The notes beneath the pieces were generated by a model. The model saw nothing but the letters and a program-made list of their open reading frames with translations. It had not been told where the DNA came from and did no database searches. The translations under genes were made by a program, and so were the position numbers. Positions 17,638 to 26,644 of a stretch of DNA of 64,000 nt are shown here, piece by piece; the first letter of the stretch is position 1, and every line of letters begins with the position of its first letter. The DNA comes from Chitinophagaceae bacterium (GTDB lineage Bacteria > Bacteroidota > Bacteroidia > Chitinophagales > Chitinophagaceae). The DNA is taken from NCBI GenBank assembly GCA_025449645.1, contig JANWIY010000163.1, positions 1 through 64,000 on the forward strand, written 5' to 3'.

Positions 17638-18384
17638 TTAAAGGTCTCCCAGCCATTTTTTAAATGCACTTGAATTCTCACGACTGATCTGTATCTCCGG
17701 ATTGATAGGCAGTGCAAGTTCTACGCTTACCCTGCTTTTGGACAAAGGCTTAAACCGCCGGATATAATTTACATTAATGATAAATTTCCGGTTCGCCCGG
17801 TAAAAGAGCGATTCATCCAGTTTTTTTTCAAGCGAGCTGAGACTGTAATCCTCAACAACATATCTTTTATTGTTCTTGTCTGCCAGGGAGATCAATTTCT
17901 TATCCGCTCTTATATAGACAATATCATCAGATAATAAGGGATAGTAATCGGTTTTTCCCTTTACCAGGAAACGTTTTTTCGTCCTGTTACGCTCATTCAT
18001 GAAGTCAATAAAACGGTCTATGTTATTTACAAAATGATTCCTGATCGTTTTATATTTATCCAGGATATTTTTTAGCTTATTGCAGTCAATGGGTTTGTTC
18101 AGGTAATCAAAACAATTCATTCCGAAGACCTTGGGATGAAGGTTATTTTCGGGGCCCATCAGCACCACGGGGCAAAGTTGCAAATCCTTCAACATTTCGG
18201 CATGCTGAATATCGGATTCCATATCCCTGAAGATAAGATCAGGTATTCCGGCCTCAAGCCTTTTCAGGCAGGATTTTACCGAAGAATGGATTTCAATGGA
18301 TTCGATGCCTGCTTCGATATCCAGCAGGGCTTGCTTTAGCCAAAGAGCCTGCAGGTGGTCAGCTTCAATAATTAATATTTTCAT
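17638..18384 (-). CDS. LytTR response regulator with degenerate receiver (paralog 2)
   Basis: The protein is about 248 residues: an N-terminal receiver-like domain (1-115) and a C-terminal LytTR DNA-binding domain (about 145-248) with the motifs FYRANRKFIINVNYI and SRVSVEL. The candidate phospho-acceptor D54 (PDLIFRD) and the lysine in NKP are kept. The usual acidic pair after the first strand is EAD, and the Thr/Ser of strand 4 is not recognisable. An ATG at 18405 would add seven residues; 18384 is preferred because it aligns with the neighbouring paralog. No histidine kinase is nearby. Confidence 0.8.
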   Translation of the reverse strand: MKILIIEADHLQALWLKQALLDIEAGIESIEIHSSVKSCLKRLEAGIPDLIFRDMESDIQHAEMLKDLQLCPVVLMGPENNLHPKVFGMNCFDYLNKPIDCNKLKNILDKYKTIRNHFVNNIDRFIDFMNERNRTKKRFLVKGKTDYYPLLSDDIVYIRADKKLISLADKNNKRYVVEDYSLSSLEKKLDESLFYRANRKFIINVNYIRRFKPLSKSRVSVELALPINPEIQISRENSSAFKKWLGDL

Positions 18385-18442
18385 AGTGCGGTGATTTTTG
18401 TTCATCCAATAACTAAGCCTGCTGATTGCCGGCCCTTTCGCC

Positions 18443-19201
18443 TTATAATTTTTCTCCGATCCATTGTTTAAAAAACGAAGTATTCTGCTGACTGATCAAT
18501 ATCGGCTCGCTCATTGGCAGAATCAGCTTTAACCTGATCCTGCTGGAATGAGCGATGCTGAACACCTGGATAAAGTCAACGTTCACAATAAATTTCCTGT
18601 TTGCCCTGTAAAAAGTATTCCGGTCCAGCTGGCTGAATAATTCAGAAAGGCTTCTGGCAGCAGTCAGGTATTTTCTGTTTTCCTTGTCAACCAGAAAAAC
18701 GAGCTTATGGTCAGAGAAAAAATAAACCACTTCGCTGATTTTGAAAGTTTGAAATTCGGTGCCTTTTTTTATCAGTATGCGTGACTTTAATTTTTCTTTA
18801 CCGTTTAAATGCTCAAACAGGGAAGAATGGTTCTTGATAAAGAAGTGCTGGAGCTCCCTGTAATGTTCAAGGCATTTTTTGAGACTATACGGATCCAGGG
18901 GTTTTATTAGCACATCAATGCAATTGTGGAGTTGTGAGTCCGCATAATTTTCTTCTGCGTTCAGGATAAAGGCCACGGGGCAGTCCACATCCACAGCCTG
19001 GAATAAATTGAAATAAATGCTGTTTTCAGGATCTATCTCCATGAATAGTAAATCGGGCTGTGCGTTATTCCGGAAATAATGGATCGCCTGGCCAATAGTG
19101 GACAGCGTGGCCAGAATTTCTATCTTGTCATCTATAGAATGAATTTTTTCCCGGAGAGTATCCGACTGTTTTTTCACTGTTTCTAAAATCAATGCTTTCA
19201 T
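18443..19201 (-). CDS. LytTR protein with pseudo-receiver, Glu in place of Asp (paralog 1)
   Basis: The 252-residue protein aligns end to end with the next gene downstream (17638). At the phospho-acceptor position, PDLLFME55 has glutamate rather than aspartate. The acidic pocket is ETV instead of paired acids, while the lysine (IKP) remains. The LytTR domain (about 145-252) keeps FYRANRKFIVNVDFI. Glutamate here often mimics a phosphorylated state, so activity may be constitutive or ligand-controlled (inference). It is the first gene of a likely three-gene regulator operon. Confidence 0.82.
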   Translation of the reverse strand: MKALILETVKKQSDTLREKIHSIDDKIEILATLSTIGQAIHYFRNNAQPDLLFMEIDPENSIYFNLFQAVDVDCPVAFILNAEENYADSQLHNCIDVLIKPLDPYSLKKCLEHYRELQHFFIKNHSSLFEHLNGKEKLKSRILIKKGTEFQTFKISEVVYFFSDHKLVFLVDKENRKYLTAARSLSELFSQLDRNTFYRANRKFIVNVDFIQVFSIAHSSRIRLKLILPMSEPILISQQNTSFFKQWIGEKL

Positions 19202-19785
19202 GTTGGTTCAGAATTGATTTGCACTTGAGTGCCCGGATCTTGATTTTAACCTTAAAATTATCAGGTTCGTTTCTTCGATCTCCCGTTTGGGTAAATGAGC
19301 GAATAAAGAATATTTATTCCTGTTTAAATTTGTGCTAGAGAGTTCAGATTACCAGGGTGCCTGGAATTTTCTCATGTGACTTAGCGGGTGGTTTCTACTA
19401 CCTGCTTTTTCTATAACATAATGCAAGATAAAGAACCGCTTGGCACAACGCCTGTTCGACCTTCACCACTCATCACAATCGCAACATTTTACTATAATGC
19501 ATGAACGCTAATTTGAGAAGCTTAAAATAAAAATAGCATTCTTAAAAAGGCGGCTGATTGAATATTTTATAATTAGGATGAATGGTAACTCGTTCATAAA
19601 AAATTATATTAGATTATGTAATGCGGTTTTTGATTTGGCTGCACAGTAAAGTAATCTTCTGTTCGCAAAATCTGATGCACAAAGGCTCTAATCAGACAGA
19701 CTCAATGCCTGTCAATCGCTTTTATTTGTGTTCCGGGAGATGGAGTTGATCCGGAGAATCGGATCAAGGGAATCGGGAAGAAATA
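19202..19785. other. 584-bp AT-rich non-coding stretch
   Basis: It lies upstream of the LytTR pair and downstream of rfaE2, both on the minus strand. I see no convincing reading frame, tRNA or known RNA. A perfect 8-bp stem (19746-19753 with 19760-19767, six-base loop) lies 19 bases past the rfaE2 stop and could end that transcript, though no T-run follows on the minus strand. The rest probably holds the regulator promoter. Confidence 0.5.
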
Positions 19786-20277
19786 CTACAGGCTCCTGAT
19801 TTTCCCAATGAGACCTGTTGAAGAAAAACCATCCAGCATGGGATTGATCACTACTCGTCCGCCATTGGACTGAACCTCATTTGCCCCCACGATCTGGTCG
19901 ATAGTATAATCGCCGCCCTTCACAAGCACATCGGGTTTTATCAGTTCGATCAGTTCCAGCGGCGTATCTTCTTCAAAAATGACGACGGCGTCTACCACGA
20001 GCAGGGATGCCAGGATGAGGGCGCGGGATTCTTCATCCATCACCGGCCGGCCTTCGCCTTTTAGGCGCCGCGCGGAGCTGTCTGAATTCAGGCCAACAAT
20101 AAGTACATCGGCTTCCTTAGCAGCTGAAGAAAGGGAAGAAATATGACCTGGATGCAGGATGTCAAAACATCCATTGGTAAATGCAATGGTCTTGCTCAGC
20201 AATTTCCAGCGGTTGCGCTGAAAAACGATCTCGCGTGTGGAGAATATCTTATGCTGTATAACCTGCGGGTTTTTCAT
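19786..20277 (-). CDS. rfaE2: D-glycero-beta-D-manno-heptose 1-phosphate adenylyltransferase (RfaE2)
   Basis: This nucleotidyltransferase (163 aa) transfers AMP to heptose 1-phosphate in the ADP-heptose pathway for lipopolysaccharide core. It has the HxGH-type motif in FTNGCFDILHPGH, GLNSDSSARRLKG, and the C-terminal VKGGDYTIDQIVG ... GFSSTGLI signature of RfaE domain II. The kinase half (domain I) is absent here, as usual when the two functions are separate genes. The ATG at 20277 overlaps the end of the flippase-like gene by 29 bases; an in-frame GTG at 20295 is the alternative. Confidence 0.92.
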   Translation of the reverse strand: MKNPQVIQHKIFSTREIVFQRNRWKLLSKTIAFTNGCFDILHPGHISSLSSAAKEADVLIVGLNSDSSARRLKGEGRPVMDEESRALILASLLVVDAVVIFEEDTPLELIELIKPDVLVKGGDYTIDQIVGANEVQSNGGRVVINPMLDGFSSTGLIGKIRSL

Positions 20278-21286
20278 CCGGCTTTTTGTTAACACGATTT
20301 ACGCGGGGAAGTAAAATAAAACTGACCACGCCAAAAATAACGAAGCTGAGGAACTGTCCGAACCAGAGCAGCCAGCCGAGCGCTTGCCCGTATGGTTCTT
20401 TCGGGATCTGATACAGTGCCACCGTTTCCATTACCAGCAGGGCATAGGCGCCAATACCGCCCGGTGATAGGATCATGCCGACACTTCCCATGGCAAGCAC
20501 CGTAAGTGCGTCTGCGAGGGTCAGACGGCTGGTTTCGTCGATGGCAAAAAAGCCGCACCAGGTGCTTAGCAGGTACATGAACCATATGGCCACCGTGTAT
20601 ACGAAGAACAGGGGTTTGTTTTTTAATGCGCGCACACTGATCAGTCCATGCCAAACGCCAATGAGGATAGCTTTTAATTTCTGAACCAGGTTAATGTGGC
20701 CGAAACGGCTGAAGATAATTTTCAGGGTAATAAAAAACAAGATCAGGGCGGCAACGAGGAAAATGATTTTATGGTAAGCTGTTTGTCCGTTACTGTTCCT
20801 GAATGCTGGCAGTATATAATTCTGCACGAGCGAAGAGATAATATCAAATTGGAAAAAAAAAGCGAGTCCGAATACGAGGAGCAGGCAGATCACGTCAAAG
20901 GCCCTTTCGGCCACAATGGTGCCCACCAATTTTTGTGCGGGTACTTTCTCATAACGGGCAAGGACAGTACATTTAACCACTTCGCCGAGGCGCGGAGCGC
21001 CTAGATTTACAAAGTATCCGATCATGACTGCAAAAAAGGTATTCATCATGGATGGCCTGTATCCCATGGGTTCCATCAACTGGCGCCAGCGCAGGGACCG
21101 TATCCAGTGGCTGATCAGCAATAAACCAAAAACAGGAATCAGGAGCCAGTAGTGTGCGCGGTCCATAGCTTTTTTGAGCTGCTCCCATTTTTCATGGTCA
21201 AGTCCCCGAATACTCAGCCAGACGAAAAATATGGCAAGAGCCGCAAAAAAAGCATACTGAAGAGTCGCCAAAAACGTTTTCTTCAT
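20249..21286 (-). CDS. Lysylphosphatidylglycerol synthase-type transmembrane (flippase-like) protein
   Basis: The protein (345 aa) is polytopic, with about eight membrane helices. It shows family signatures such as HWIRSLRWRQLMEPMG, VNLGAPRLGEVVKCTVLARYE and the late SPGGIGAYALLV. It matches the membrane domain of MprF-like proteins (UPF0104/PF03706) without the aminoacyl transfer domain, which suggests a lipid flippase or glycolipid-related role. It sits between panD and rfaE2 in a four-gene operon. Confidence 0.85.
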   Translation of the reverse strand: MKKTFLATLQYAFFAALAIFFVWLSIRGLDHEKWEQLKKAMDRAHYWLLIPVFGLLLISHWIRSLRWRQLMEPMGYRPSMMNTFFAVMIGYFVNLGAPRLGEVVKCTVLARYEKVPAQKLVGTIVAERAFDVICLLLVFGLAFFFQFDIISSLVQNYILPAFRNSNGQTAYHKIIFLVAALILFFITLKIIFSRFGHINLVQKLKAILIGVWHGLISVRALKNKPLFFVYTVAIWFMYLLSTWCGFFAIDETSRLTLADALTVLAMGSVGMILSPGGIGAYALLVMETVALYQIPKEPYGQALGWLLWFGQFLSFVIFGVVSFILLPRVNRVNKKPDEKPAGYTA

Positions 21287-21358
21287 AGAGGCTGGTAAGA
21301 TACGATATTAAAGGGATTTCTCAAGATGCAAGACCTTCATTGTCAGATCAAAACGAAG

Positions 21359-21703
21359 CTATAATTTGTTTCCTTTTTTCGGGAATACAACCCACGGATC
21401 AAATTTTTTTGCCAACTCAAAATCCATCCTCGCATAAGAGATTACGATCACGATATCACCTACTGCTCCGCTTCGTGCAGCCGGACCATTAAGGCAGCAG
21501 ATGCCGGAGCCCCGCTTACCCTTAAGCAAATAGGTTTCTATTCTGGCCCCGGTATTCACATTCACCACCTGCACTTTTTCATTAACGATCAAATGGGCGG
21601 CATCCATAAGATCTTCATCGAGCGTGAGACTGCCCACATAATGCAGATTAGCCTCCGTTATAACTACCCGGTGAACCTTTGATTTCAATATTTCTATTTC
21701 CAT
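21359..21703 (-). CDS. panD: Aspartate 1-decarboxylase
   Basis: PanD makes beta-alanine from aspartate for pantothenate and coenzyme A. The 114-residue proenzyme self-cleaves between G24 and S25 (HYVGSLT) to form the pyruvoyl cofactor. It keeps K9, the TGARIETYL strand and the NGPAAR motif (active-site N and R). It follows panC, which uses its product, after 32 bases. Confidence 0.96.
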   Translation of the reverse strand: MEIEILKSKVHRVVITEANLHYVGSLTLDEDLMDAAHLIVNEKVQVVNVNTGARIETYLLKGKRGSGICCLNGPAARSGAVGDIVIVISYARMDFELAKKFDPWVVFPKKGNKL

Positions 21704-21735
21704 AGTCGCCCTGAATTTTTAGCCTGCAAAAGTAA

Positions 21736-22581
21736 TCAATTGAGCAGCATATTGTCAATCAGTCGTACTTCGCCGAGAAATGCAGCGACAAGCGCCACTG
21801 CCTTTTCCTTTCCATCCCAGGAGATCAGGGGCTTCAGGTCCTTCGCTCCTGCAATAGCAATATAGTCTGTTTTAAATCCGGCTTCTTCCAGCATTTGTTG
21901 AGCAATATGAAGCACAGGACCAGGGTCGCCGGCATGTAATTCGCTTCTGATATAGCCGAGCATTGCAGGTATGGCCGCGGCCTGCTTGCGCTGTACCGGA
22001 TTCAGCCTGCCGTTCCGGCTGCTCAGTGCAAGGCCGTCAGGAGCCCTCAAAGTCGGAACAGTATGAAACCTGACTTTGAGTTTCATTTGAGAGATGAGTT
22101 GCTTAATCACCAGGCATTGCTGGAAGTCCTTTTGGCCCATAAAAAGATGATGTGGATTTACAACCATCAGCAGCCGGCTCATCACCTGACACACACCCTG
22201 GTAATGACCGGGACGGTACCTGCCTTCGAGAATGGTTTCCAGATACCCGATCTCATATTTTTCCAATGACCTGGCCGGGGGAAAGATTTCATCCACGGAA
22301 GGCAGGAAGAGAATATCTGTTCCCACTTTTTCAAGCAGCTGTATATCGCTCTCTGTGTTAACAGGATATTTTTCAAAATCCTTCCGGTCATTGAATTGAT
22401 ATGGGTTCACAAAAATGCTGCAAATAGTGAGCCCGGCTTCCGCCTGCGATGCCCTGATAAGGCTGATATGTCCATCATGAAGGGCACCCATCGTAGGCAC
22501 GAAACCGGTCTTCAGCCCTTTTACCTGCCGGTTGTTTTCAAGGAAAGTGCGCAGATCGGCCGGGTTCTTAAAAAGTATCAT
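21736..22581 (-). CDS. panC: Pantoate--beta-alanine ligase
   Basis: PanC joins pantoate and beta-alanine with ATP, the last step of pantothenate synthesis. The protein (281 aa) has the nucleotide-binding VPTMGALHDGHISLI, NPYQFNDRKDFEKYP, and FMGQKDFQQCLVIKQL and SSRNGRL motifs. The ATG at 22581 begins right before the conserved FKNPADLRTFL; longer in-frame extensions are not conserved-looking and would run into the divergent promoter region. A stem-loop lies in its leader. It is first in panC-panD-flippase-rfaE2. Confidence 0.95.
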   Translation of the reverse strand: MILFKNPADLRTFLENNRQVKGLKTGFVPTMGALHDGHISLIRASQAEAGLTICSIFVNPYQFNDRKDFEKYPVNTESDIQLLEKVGTDILFLPSVDEIFPPARSLEKYEIGYLETILEGRYRPGHYQGVCQVMSRLLMVVNPHHLFMGQKDFQQCLVIKQLISQMKLKVRFHTVPTLRAPDGLALSSRNGRLNPVQRKQAAAIPAMLGYIRSELHAGDPGPVLHIAQQMLEEAGFKTDYIAIAGAKDLKPLISWDGKEKAVALVAAFLGEVRLIDNMLLN

Positions 22582-22597
22582 TTTCAGGGTTTTATGT

Positions 22598-22618
22598 CTC
22601 CCGGAGCCAGTCCGGGAG
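22598..22618. promoter_or_regulatory. 8-bp perfect stem-loop in the panC leader
   Basis: CTCCCGGA (22598-22605) pairs with TCCGGGAG (22611-22618) over a GCCAG loop, starting 17 bases upstream of the panC ATG. It could affect translation or simply be a remnant repeat. A similar CTCCCGGAGCC word recurs at 61203. No known riboswitch is recognised. Confidence 0.45.
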
Positions 22619-22638
22619 CCGATTTGGGGAATAAACCT

Positions 22639-22646
22639 TACCTTTG
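22639..22646 (+). promoter_or_regulatory. -7 element TACCTTTG for the starch-synthase-domain gene
   Basis: This is an exact TAnnTTTG match, 47 bases before the ATG at 22693. No -33 TTTG is found at 19-base spacing. Confidence 0.5.
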
Positions 22647-22692
22647 CAAACTGATTTTCAGGTAATCTCCTGGTCACCAATTCCCTTTCCTA

Positions 22693-23505
22693 ATGGTCGC
22701 AAAGAAAAGAATTTTATTTATTTCCAATGAAATGTCTCCTTATCTCGAACTTACTGAGTTTGCTGAAACGGTGAATAAATTAGCGATAAAATCAAATGAC
22801 AATGGATTTGAAGTGCGTTGTATCATGCCCCGGTTTGGGGTAATAAATGAAAGGAGGCATCGTTTGCACGAAGTGGTCCGGCTTTCAGGTATTAATGTTT
22901 CGGTAGACAATGACGATTACCCTCTTCAAATTAAAGTCGCCTCCCTTCCCAATGCACGTTTACAGGTTTATTTCCTGGAGAACGAGGACCTTTTCAAGCG
23001 CAAGTTCATCTTTCACGATGAAAAGGAAAAATGGTTTGACGATAATGGATTGCGCACAGTCTTTTTCTGCAAAGGTGCCCTGGAAACCGTTAAAAAATTC
23101 GGCTGGCCCCCGGACATCATCCATTGCAGCGGCTGGATGACGAGCCTGATCCCTTTTTATCTCAAAACGGTTTATAAGAAAGAACCCGTATTTGCCCATA
23201 GTAAAGTAATCTTTACCATTGGCCAGAACACATTTAAGGAAAAACTGGGCGCCGGATTTACCAAGATAGCCAACATACATGCATCGATTAAAGAGAAAGA
23301 CCTGGAGCCCTTCAGCGATGCTACCAACAGTGCATTGTTCCGGGGAGGAGCACTTTTTGCTGATGCCATCACATTTGGTGCAGAGAAAACAGATAAGAAA
23401 CTGGTTGATGAATTCAGCAAGGTGCGCGGCAAAAAAGTACTGCCATTCAACGCGGAGTCCGATCTGACCGATTATCTTCAGTTATACACGGACCTTTCTC
23501 AATAA
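22693..23505 (+). CDS. Glycogen/starch synthase N-terminal domain protein, standalone
   Basis: The 270-residue protein matches only the N-terminal Rossmann half (GT5 catalytic-domain-like) of glycogen synthase: ILFISNEMSPYLELTEFAETVNKLA, PPDIIHCSGWMTSLIPFYLKT and VIFTIG. The C-terminal GT-B half that binds the sugar nucleotide is missing, so it is unlikely to be a normal glycosyltransferase. In Bacteroidota it is typically found, as here, divergent from panC. The end is a natural stop with no sign of truncation. Confidence 0.85.
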   Translation: MVAKKRILFISNEMSPYLELTEFAETVNKLAIKSNDNGFEVRCIMPRFGVINERRHRLHEVVRLSGINVSVDNDDYPLQIKVASLPNARLQVYFLENEDLFKRKFIFHDEKEKWFDDNGLRTVFFCKGALETVKKFGWPPDIIHCSGWMTSLIPFYLKTVYKKEPVFAHSKVIFTIGQNTFKEKLGAGFTKIANIHASIKEKDLEPFSDATNSALFRGGALFADAITFGAEKTDKKLVDEFSKVRGKKVLPFNAESDLTDYLQLYTDLSQ

Positions 23506-23544
23506 GTTCTTTACGATGAACGGGAATCCTAATGGTTCAACTAT

Positions 23545-23552
23545 TATCTTTG
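23545..23552 (+). promoter_or_regulatory. -7 element TATCTTTG for metK
   Basis: This is an exact TAnnTTTG match, giving a leader of about 65 bases before the metK ATG. I looked for a SAM riboswitch in this leader and saw none. Confidence 0.5.
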
Positions 23553-23623
23553 CGTCGCCATCCATTAATTACTCCGTAGTTAGTGGTTTTTTGTTTGTGT
23601 AAGACCAATTTCAAAAGCTCAAC

Positions 23624-24877
23624 ATGTCTTATTTATTCACTTCTGAAAGTGTCTCCGAAGGTCACCCCGACAAAGTGGCGGACCAGATTTCCGATGCCCT
23701 GATTGATCATTTTCTTGCCTTCGACCCGCAGTCAAAAGTAGCCTGTGAAACCCTTGTAACTACCGGGCAGGTGGTACTGGCCGGCGAAGTAAAATCAAAA
23801 GCATACCTGGACGTACAGGAAATTGCACGTTCAGTGATTCGGCGGATCGGATATACCAAGAGTGAATATATGTTCGAGGCCAATTCCTGCGGCATTTTCT
23901 CTTCGATCCATGAACAGTCTGCCGATATTAACCAGGGCGTTGACCGCACCAAAAAGGAAGACCAGGGAGCAGGGGATCAGGGCATGATGTTCGGATATGC
24001 CAGCCATGAAACGGATAATTATATGCCACTTGCTCTGGACCTGGCCCATATGCTTCTTATCGAACTGGCGGCTTTGAGACGGGAAGACAAGCAGATTAAA
24101 TATTTGCGGCCGGATGCAAAAAGCCAGGTCACACTGGAGTATGACGACAATAACAATCCGATCCGGATTGATGCGATTGTGATTTCCACACAGCATGATG
24201 ACTTTGACACGGAAGCGCGGATGCAGGATAAGATCAGGAAAGATATTATCGGAATCCTTATCCCGAGGGTAAAGTCGAAATATAAAAAATACGCACACCT
24301 GTTCAATGATAAGCTCAAATATCATATTAACCCAACCGGAAAATTTGTAATTGGCGGCCCTCATGGCGATACCGGACTCACCGGGCGGAAAATCATTGTA
24401 GATACGTATGGAGGAAAGGGTGCTCATGGCGGAGGAGCTTTCAGTGGAAAAGATCCCTCGAAAGTGGATCGCAGTGCGGCCTATGCAACCAGGCATATCG
24501 CGAAGAATCTGGTAGCGGCCGGCGTGGCCACGGAGGTATTGGTGCAGGTTTCCTATGCGATCGGCGTGGCACAGCCCACTTCGATACATGTTGATACTTT
24601 TGGAACAGCCAGGGTAAAACTGAGTGATGGTGAAATCGGCAAAATTGTAGAGCAGGTTTTCGATATGCGCCCATACTTTATTGAACAGCGGTTGAAACTG
24701 CGCAATCCGATTTATAGCGAAACCGCGGCTTACGGCCATATGGGCCGCAAACCGGAAATTGTTGTTAAAACATTTGTATCCCCCGACGGAAAGACCATTA
24801 AGAGAAAAGTTGAGCTGTTTACCTGGGAGAAACTTGATTACGTAAAGAAAGTAAAGCAGGCATTCAAGATTAAATAA
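23624..24877 (+). CDS. metK: S-adenosylmethionine synthetase
   Basis: MetK makes S-adenosylmethionine from methionine and ATP. The 417-residue protein shows [15 protein letters not shown] (ATP-binding His and Mg-binding Asp), [26 protein letters not shown] and [18 protein letters not shown]. It is somewhat longer than the enterobacterial enzyme, as usual in Bacteroidota. A strong terminator follows. Confidence 0.98.
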   Translation: MSYLFTSESVSEGHPDKVADQISDALIDHFLAFDPQSKVACETLVTTGQVVLAGEVKSKAYLDVQEIARSVIRRIGYTKSEYMFEANSCGIFSSIHEQSADINQGVDRTKKEDQGAGDQGMMFGYASHETDNYMPLALDLAHMLLIELAALRREDKQIKYLRPDAKSQVTLEYDDNNNPIRIDAIVISTQHDDFDTEARMQDKIRKDIIGILIPRVKSKYKKYAHLFNDKLKYHINPTGKFVIGGPHGDTGLTGRKIIVDTYGGKGAHGGGAFSGKDPSKVDRSAAYATRHIAKNLVAAGVATEVLVQVSYAIGVAQPTSIHVDTFGTARVKLSDGEIGKIVEQVFDMRPYFIEQRLKLRNPIYSETAAYGHMGRKPEIVVKTFVSPDGKTIKRKVELFTWEKLDYVKKVKQAFKIK

Positions 24878-24895
24878 AAATTCGTTTCAAAGCTG

Positions 24896-24930
24896 AACAG
24901 GGTTAGCCGCTCAGGCTGACCCTGTTTTTG
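24896..24930 (+). terminator. Rho-independent terminator after metK
   Basis: AACAGGGTTAGCC pairs with GGCTGACCCTGTT around a five-base loop (one G-T wobble), followed by a T-run. It ends 53 bases past the metK stop. Confidence 0.85.
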
Positions 24931-24969
24931 TTAAAGCATGTACAGCCATTATAATTAGTATTTTCGATC

Positions 24970-25533
24970 ATGAACATTCATAAAAATCCATGGGAAATTC
25001 TTGACCAGCAAATGGTATACGAAAACCCATGGATCCAGGTTACTGAATTTCAGGTATTGAATCCCTCCGGAGGAAGGGGCATCTACGGAAAAGTACATTT
25101 TAAAGGTATTGCCGTTGGGGTAATTCCCCTGGATGATGAATTCAATATTTATCTCGTTGGCCAGTACAGGTTTCCACTTCAAAAATACAGTTGGGAAATT
25201 CCTGAAGGTGCGGCACAAATGGAAGAGGATCCTCTCCAGGCTGCAAAAAGGGAATTGATCGAAGAAACGGGATTGGTAGCAAATGAGTGGACGCAGTTGC
25301 TCAGCATGCATCTTTCCAATTCTGTAACGGATGAACTGGCTGTGGTATTTCTGGCAAGACGGCTGGAGCAACACAATGCCATGCCGGAAGAAACGGAATT
25401 ATTAACCATAAAGAAAATTCCCTTTGAGCAGGCATATGAAATGCTGGAATCCGGCGGAATTTCAGATTCGATTTCGGTAGCTGCCATTCAGCAGGTCCAG
25501 CTTATGCTGCTCGAGGGCAGAATTAAAAAATAA
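24970..25533 (+). CDS. NUDIX hydrolase (ADP-ribose pyrophosphatase-like)
   Basis: This 187-residue protein has the complete Nudix box GX5EX7REUXEEXGU, read here from GAAQMEE through RELIEETGL at about residues 79-101. The preceding QYRFPLQKYSWEIPEG is typical of ADP-ribose/ADP-sugar pyrophosphatases. It probably hydrolyses ADP-ribose or a related nucleotide sugar. The rlmB-like gene starts four bases after its stop, so the two are likely co-transcribed. Confidence 0.9.
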   Translation: MNIHKNPWEILDQQMVYENPWIQVTEFQVLNPSGGRGIYGKVHFKGIAVGVIPLDDEFNIYLVGQYRFPLQKYSWEIPEGAAQMEEDPLQAAKRELIEETGLVANEWTQLLSMHLSNSVTDELAVVFLARRLEQHNAMPEETELLTIKKIPFEQAYEMLESGGISDSISVAAIQQVQLMLLEGRIKK

Positions 25534-25537
25534 ATAT

Positions 25538-26272
25538 TTGAAACCTTCTTCAATAATCATCGGGCGGCAGCCTTTAATCGAGGCCATTCAATCTGGCAGG
25601 GGAATCGATAAAATTCTTTTTCAACGGAATGTGAGTGGTGAATCCATCGGCGAGATCCGCAAACTGGCGGAGAAGCTCGGCATTCCTATCCAACAGGTTC
25701 CGCAGGAGAAATTGTACAGCTTCACCCGCGCCAACCACCAGGGCGTGCTCGCGCTGGCTTCGCTTTTTCAATACATAGATCTGCAGCAGGCCATTGATCA
25801 TGTGGTATCCCTGGGCCAGGTGCCGCTTTTTATCCTGCTGGAGGGCATTACTGATGTAAGAAATATCGGGGCCATCGCGCGGAGTGCGGTTTGTTGCGGG
25901 GCCCAGGTGATGATCATTCCGGACAAAGGCATTGCGGCTCTGAATGAAGAGGCCCTGAAATCCTCTGCCGGTGCGCTGGAAAAAATTCATATCTGCCGCG
26001 TAAGCAGTTTATTGAAGGCTGTGGACACCCTGCACCTCAATGGGATAAAGGTTTATGCGAGCGAAAGGGAAGCAGATAAAAAGCTGTTTGAATTGAACCT
26101 GAAAGACCCTTTCTGCGTGATGATGGGCAGTGAGGACAAAGGATTGCAGCCTCATTTGCGGAAGGCGGCGGACGAACTCTTTACGATTCCGATGGCCGGG
26201 AGTTTTGATTCGTTCAATGTTTCCGTAGCTGCAGGAATTATTTTGTATGAGGCGATGAAAGGGAGAATTTGA
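25538..26272 (+). CDS. rlmB: TrmH/RlmB family 23S rRNA 2'-O-methyltransferase
   Basis: This SPOUT-fold enzyme (244 aa) is expected to methylate the ribose of G2251 in 23S rRNA using SAM. The N-terminal substrate-binding domain starts with IIGRQPLIEAI. The knot motifs are LLEGITDVRNIGAIARSA, MGSEDKGL and IPMAGSFDSFNVSVAAGI. TTG at 25538 must be the start, since no ATG occurs for over 100 codons and the first conserved motif begins six residues in. The stop codon lies inside the R2 repeat that follows. Confidence 0.9.
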   Translation: MKPSSIIIGRQPLIEAIQSGRGIDKILFQRNVSGESIGEIRKLAEKLGIPIQQVPQEKLYSFTRANHQGVLALASLFQYIDLQQAIDHVVSLGQVPLFILLEGITDVRNIGAIARSAVCCGAQVMIIPDKGIAALNEEALKSSAGALEKIHICRVSSLLKAVDTLHLNGIKVYASEREADKKLFELNLKDPFCVMMGSEDKGLQPHLRKAADELFTIPMAGSFDSFNVSVAAGIILYEAMKGRI

Positions 26273-26520
26273 TAATTTGAAAATGAAAGGCAAATGTGGT
26301 AATGTGCAAATGTGGAAATGCTTTGGCTGCTGAAGGGCAGCTAAGATGGACAGTGATTTGAAAATTTGATAATTTGAAAATGAAAGGCAAATGTCGCAAT
26401 GTGCAAATGTGGAAATGCTTTGGCCACCAAAGCGCAGCGAAAGCGGGTGGTGATTTGAAAATTTGAAAGTTTGATAATTTGAAAATGCTTTGCCAACCGC
26501 AGGGCAGAGAAGGTGGGCGG
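26266..26520 (+). repeat. R2 tandem repeat, about 97-base unit, three copies
   Basis: The unit begins AATTTGATAATTTGAAAATG and runs through AAATGTGGAAATGCTTTGGC to a variable GC-richer tail. Copies start at 26266, 26363 and about 26468; the third lacks an internal part. The first copy supplies the stop codon of rlmB. Unit sequence drifts between copies, and spacers are not unique, so this is not a CRISPR array. The unique stretch 26521-26644 between R2 and R3 holds only a 33-codon frame (26542-26643) that I do not support as a gene. Confidence 0.8.
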
Positions 26521-26644
26521 AAATTTGAGAATATATTAAAACATGAGGCCCGTCGAAGTTGTTTGCGATGAGAAAGATCAGTGGGTAGAAATAATGAATA
26601 TAAGTTTTGCAAAACAAGTATTTGATTCAATAATCGGAGGCTGA

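Noticed and set aside
23506-23623. Possible SAM riboswitch before metK
   Set aside because: The leader after the TATCTTTG element is only about 65 bases and shows no recognisable SAM-I, SAM-II or related core or pairing.
26266-26520. CRISPR-like array
   Set aside because: The repeats are about 97 bases, degenerate and AT-rich, with no unique spacers of constant size and no cas genes in the window.
26542-26643. 33-codon open frame between R2 and R3
   Set aside because: It is too short, without ribosome-binding site or recognisable product; it is most likely chance or a gene remnant.
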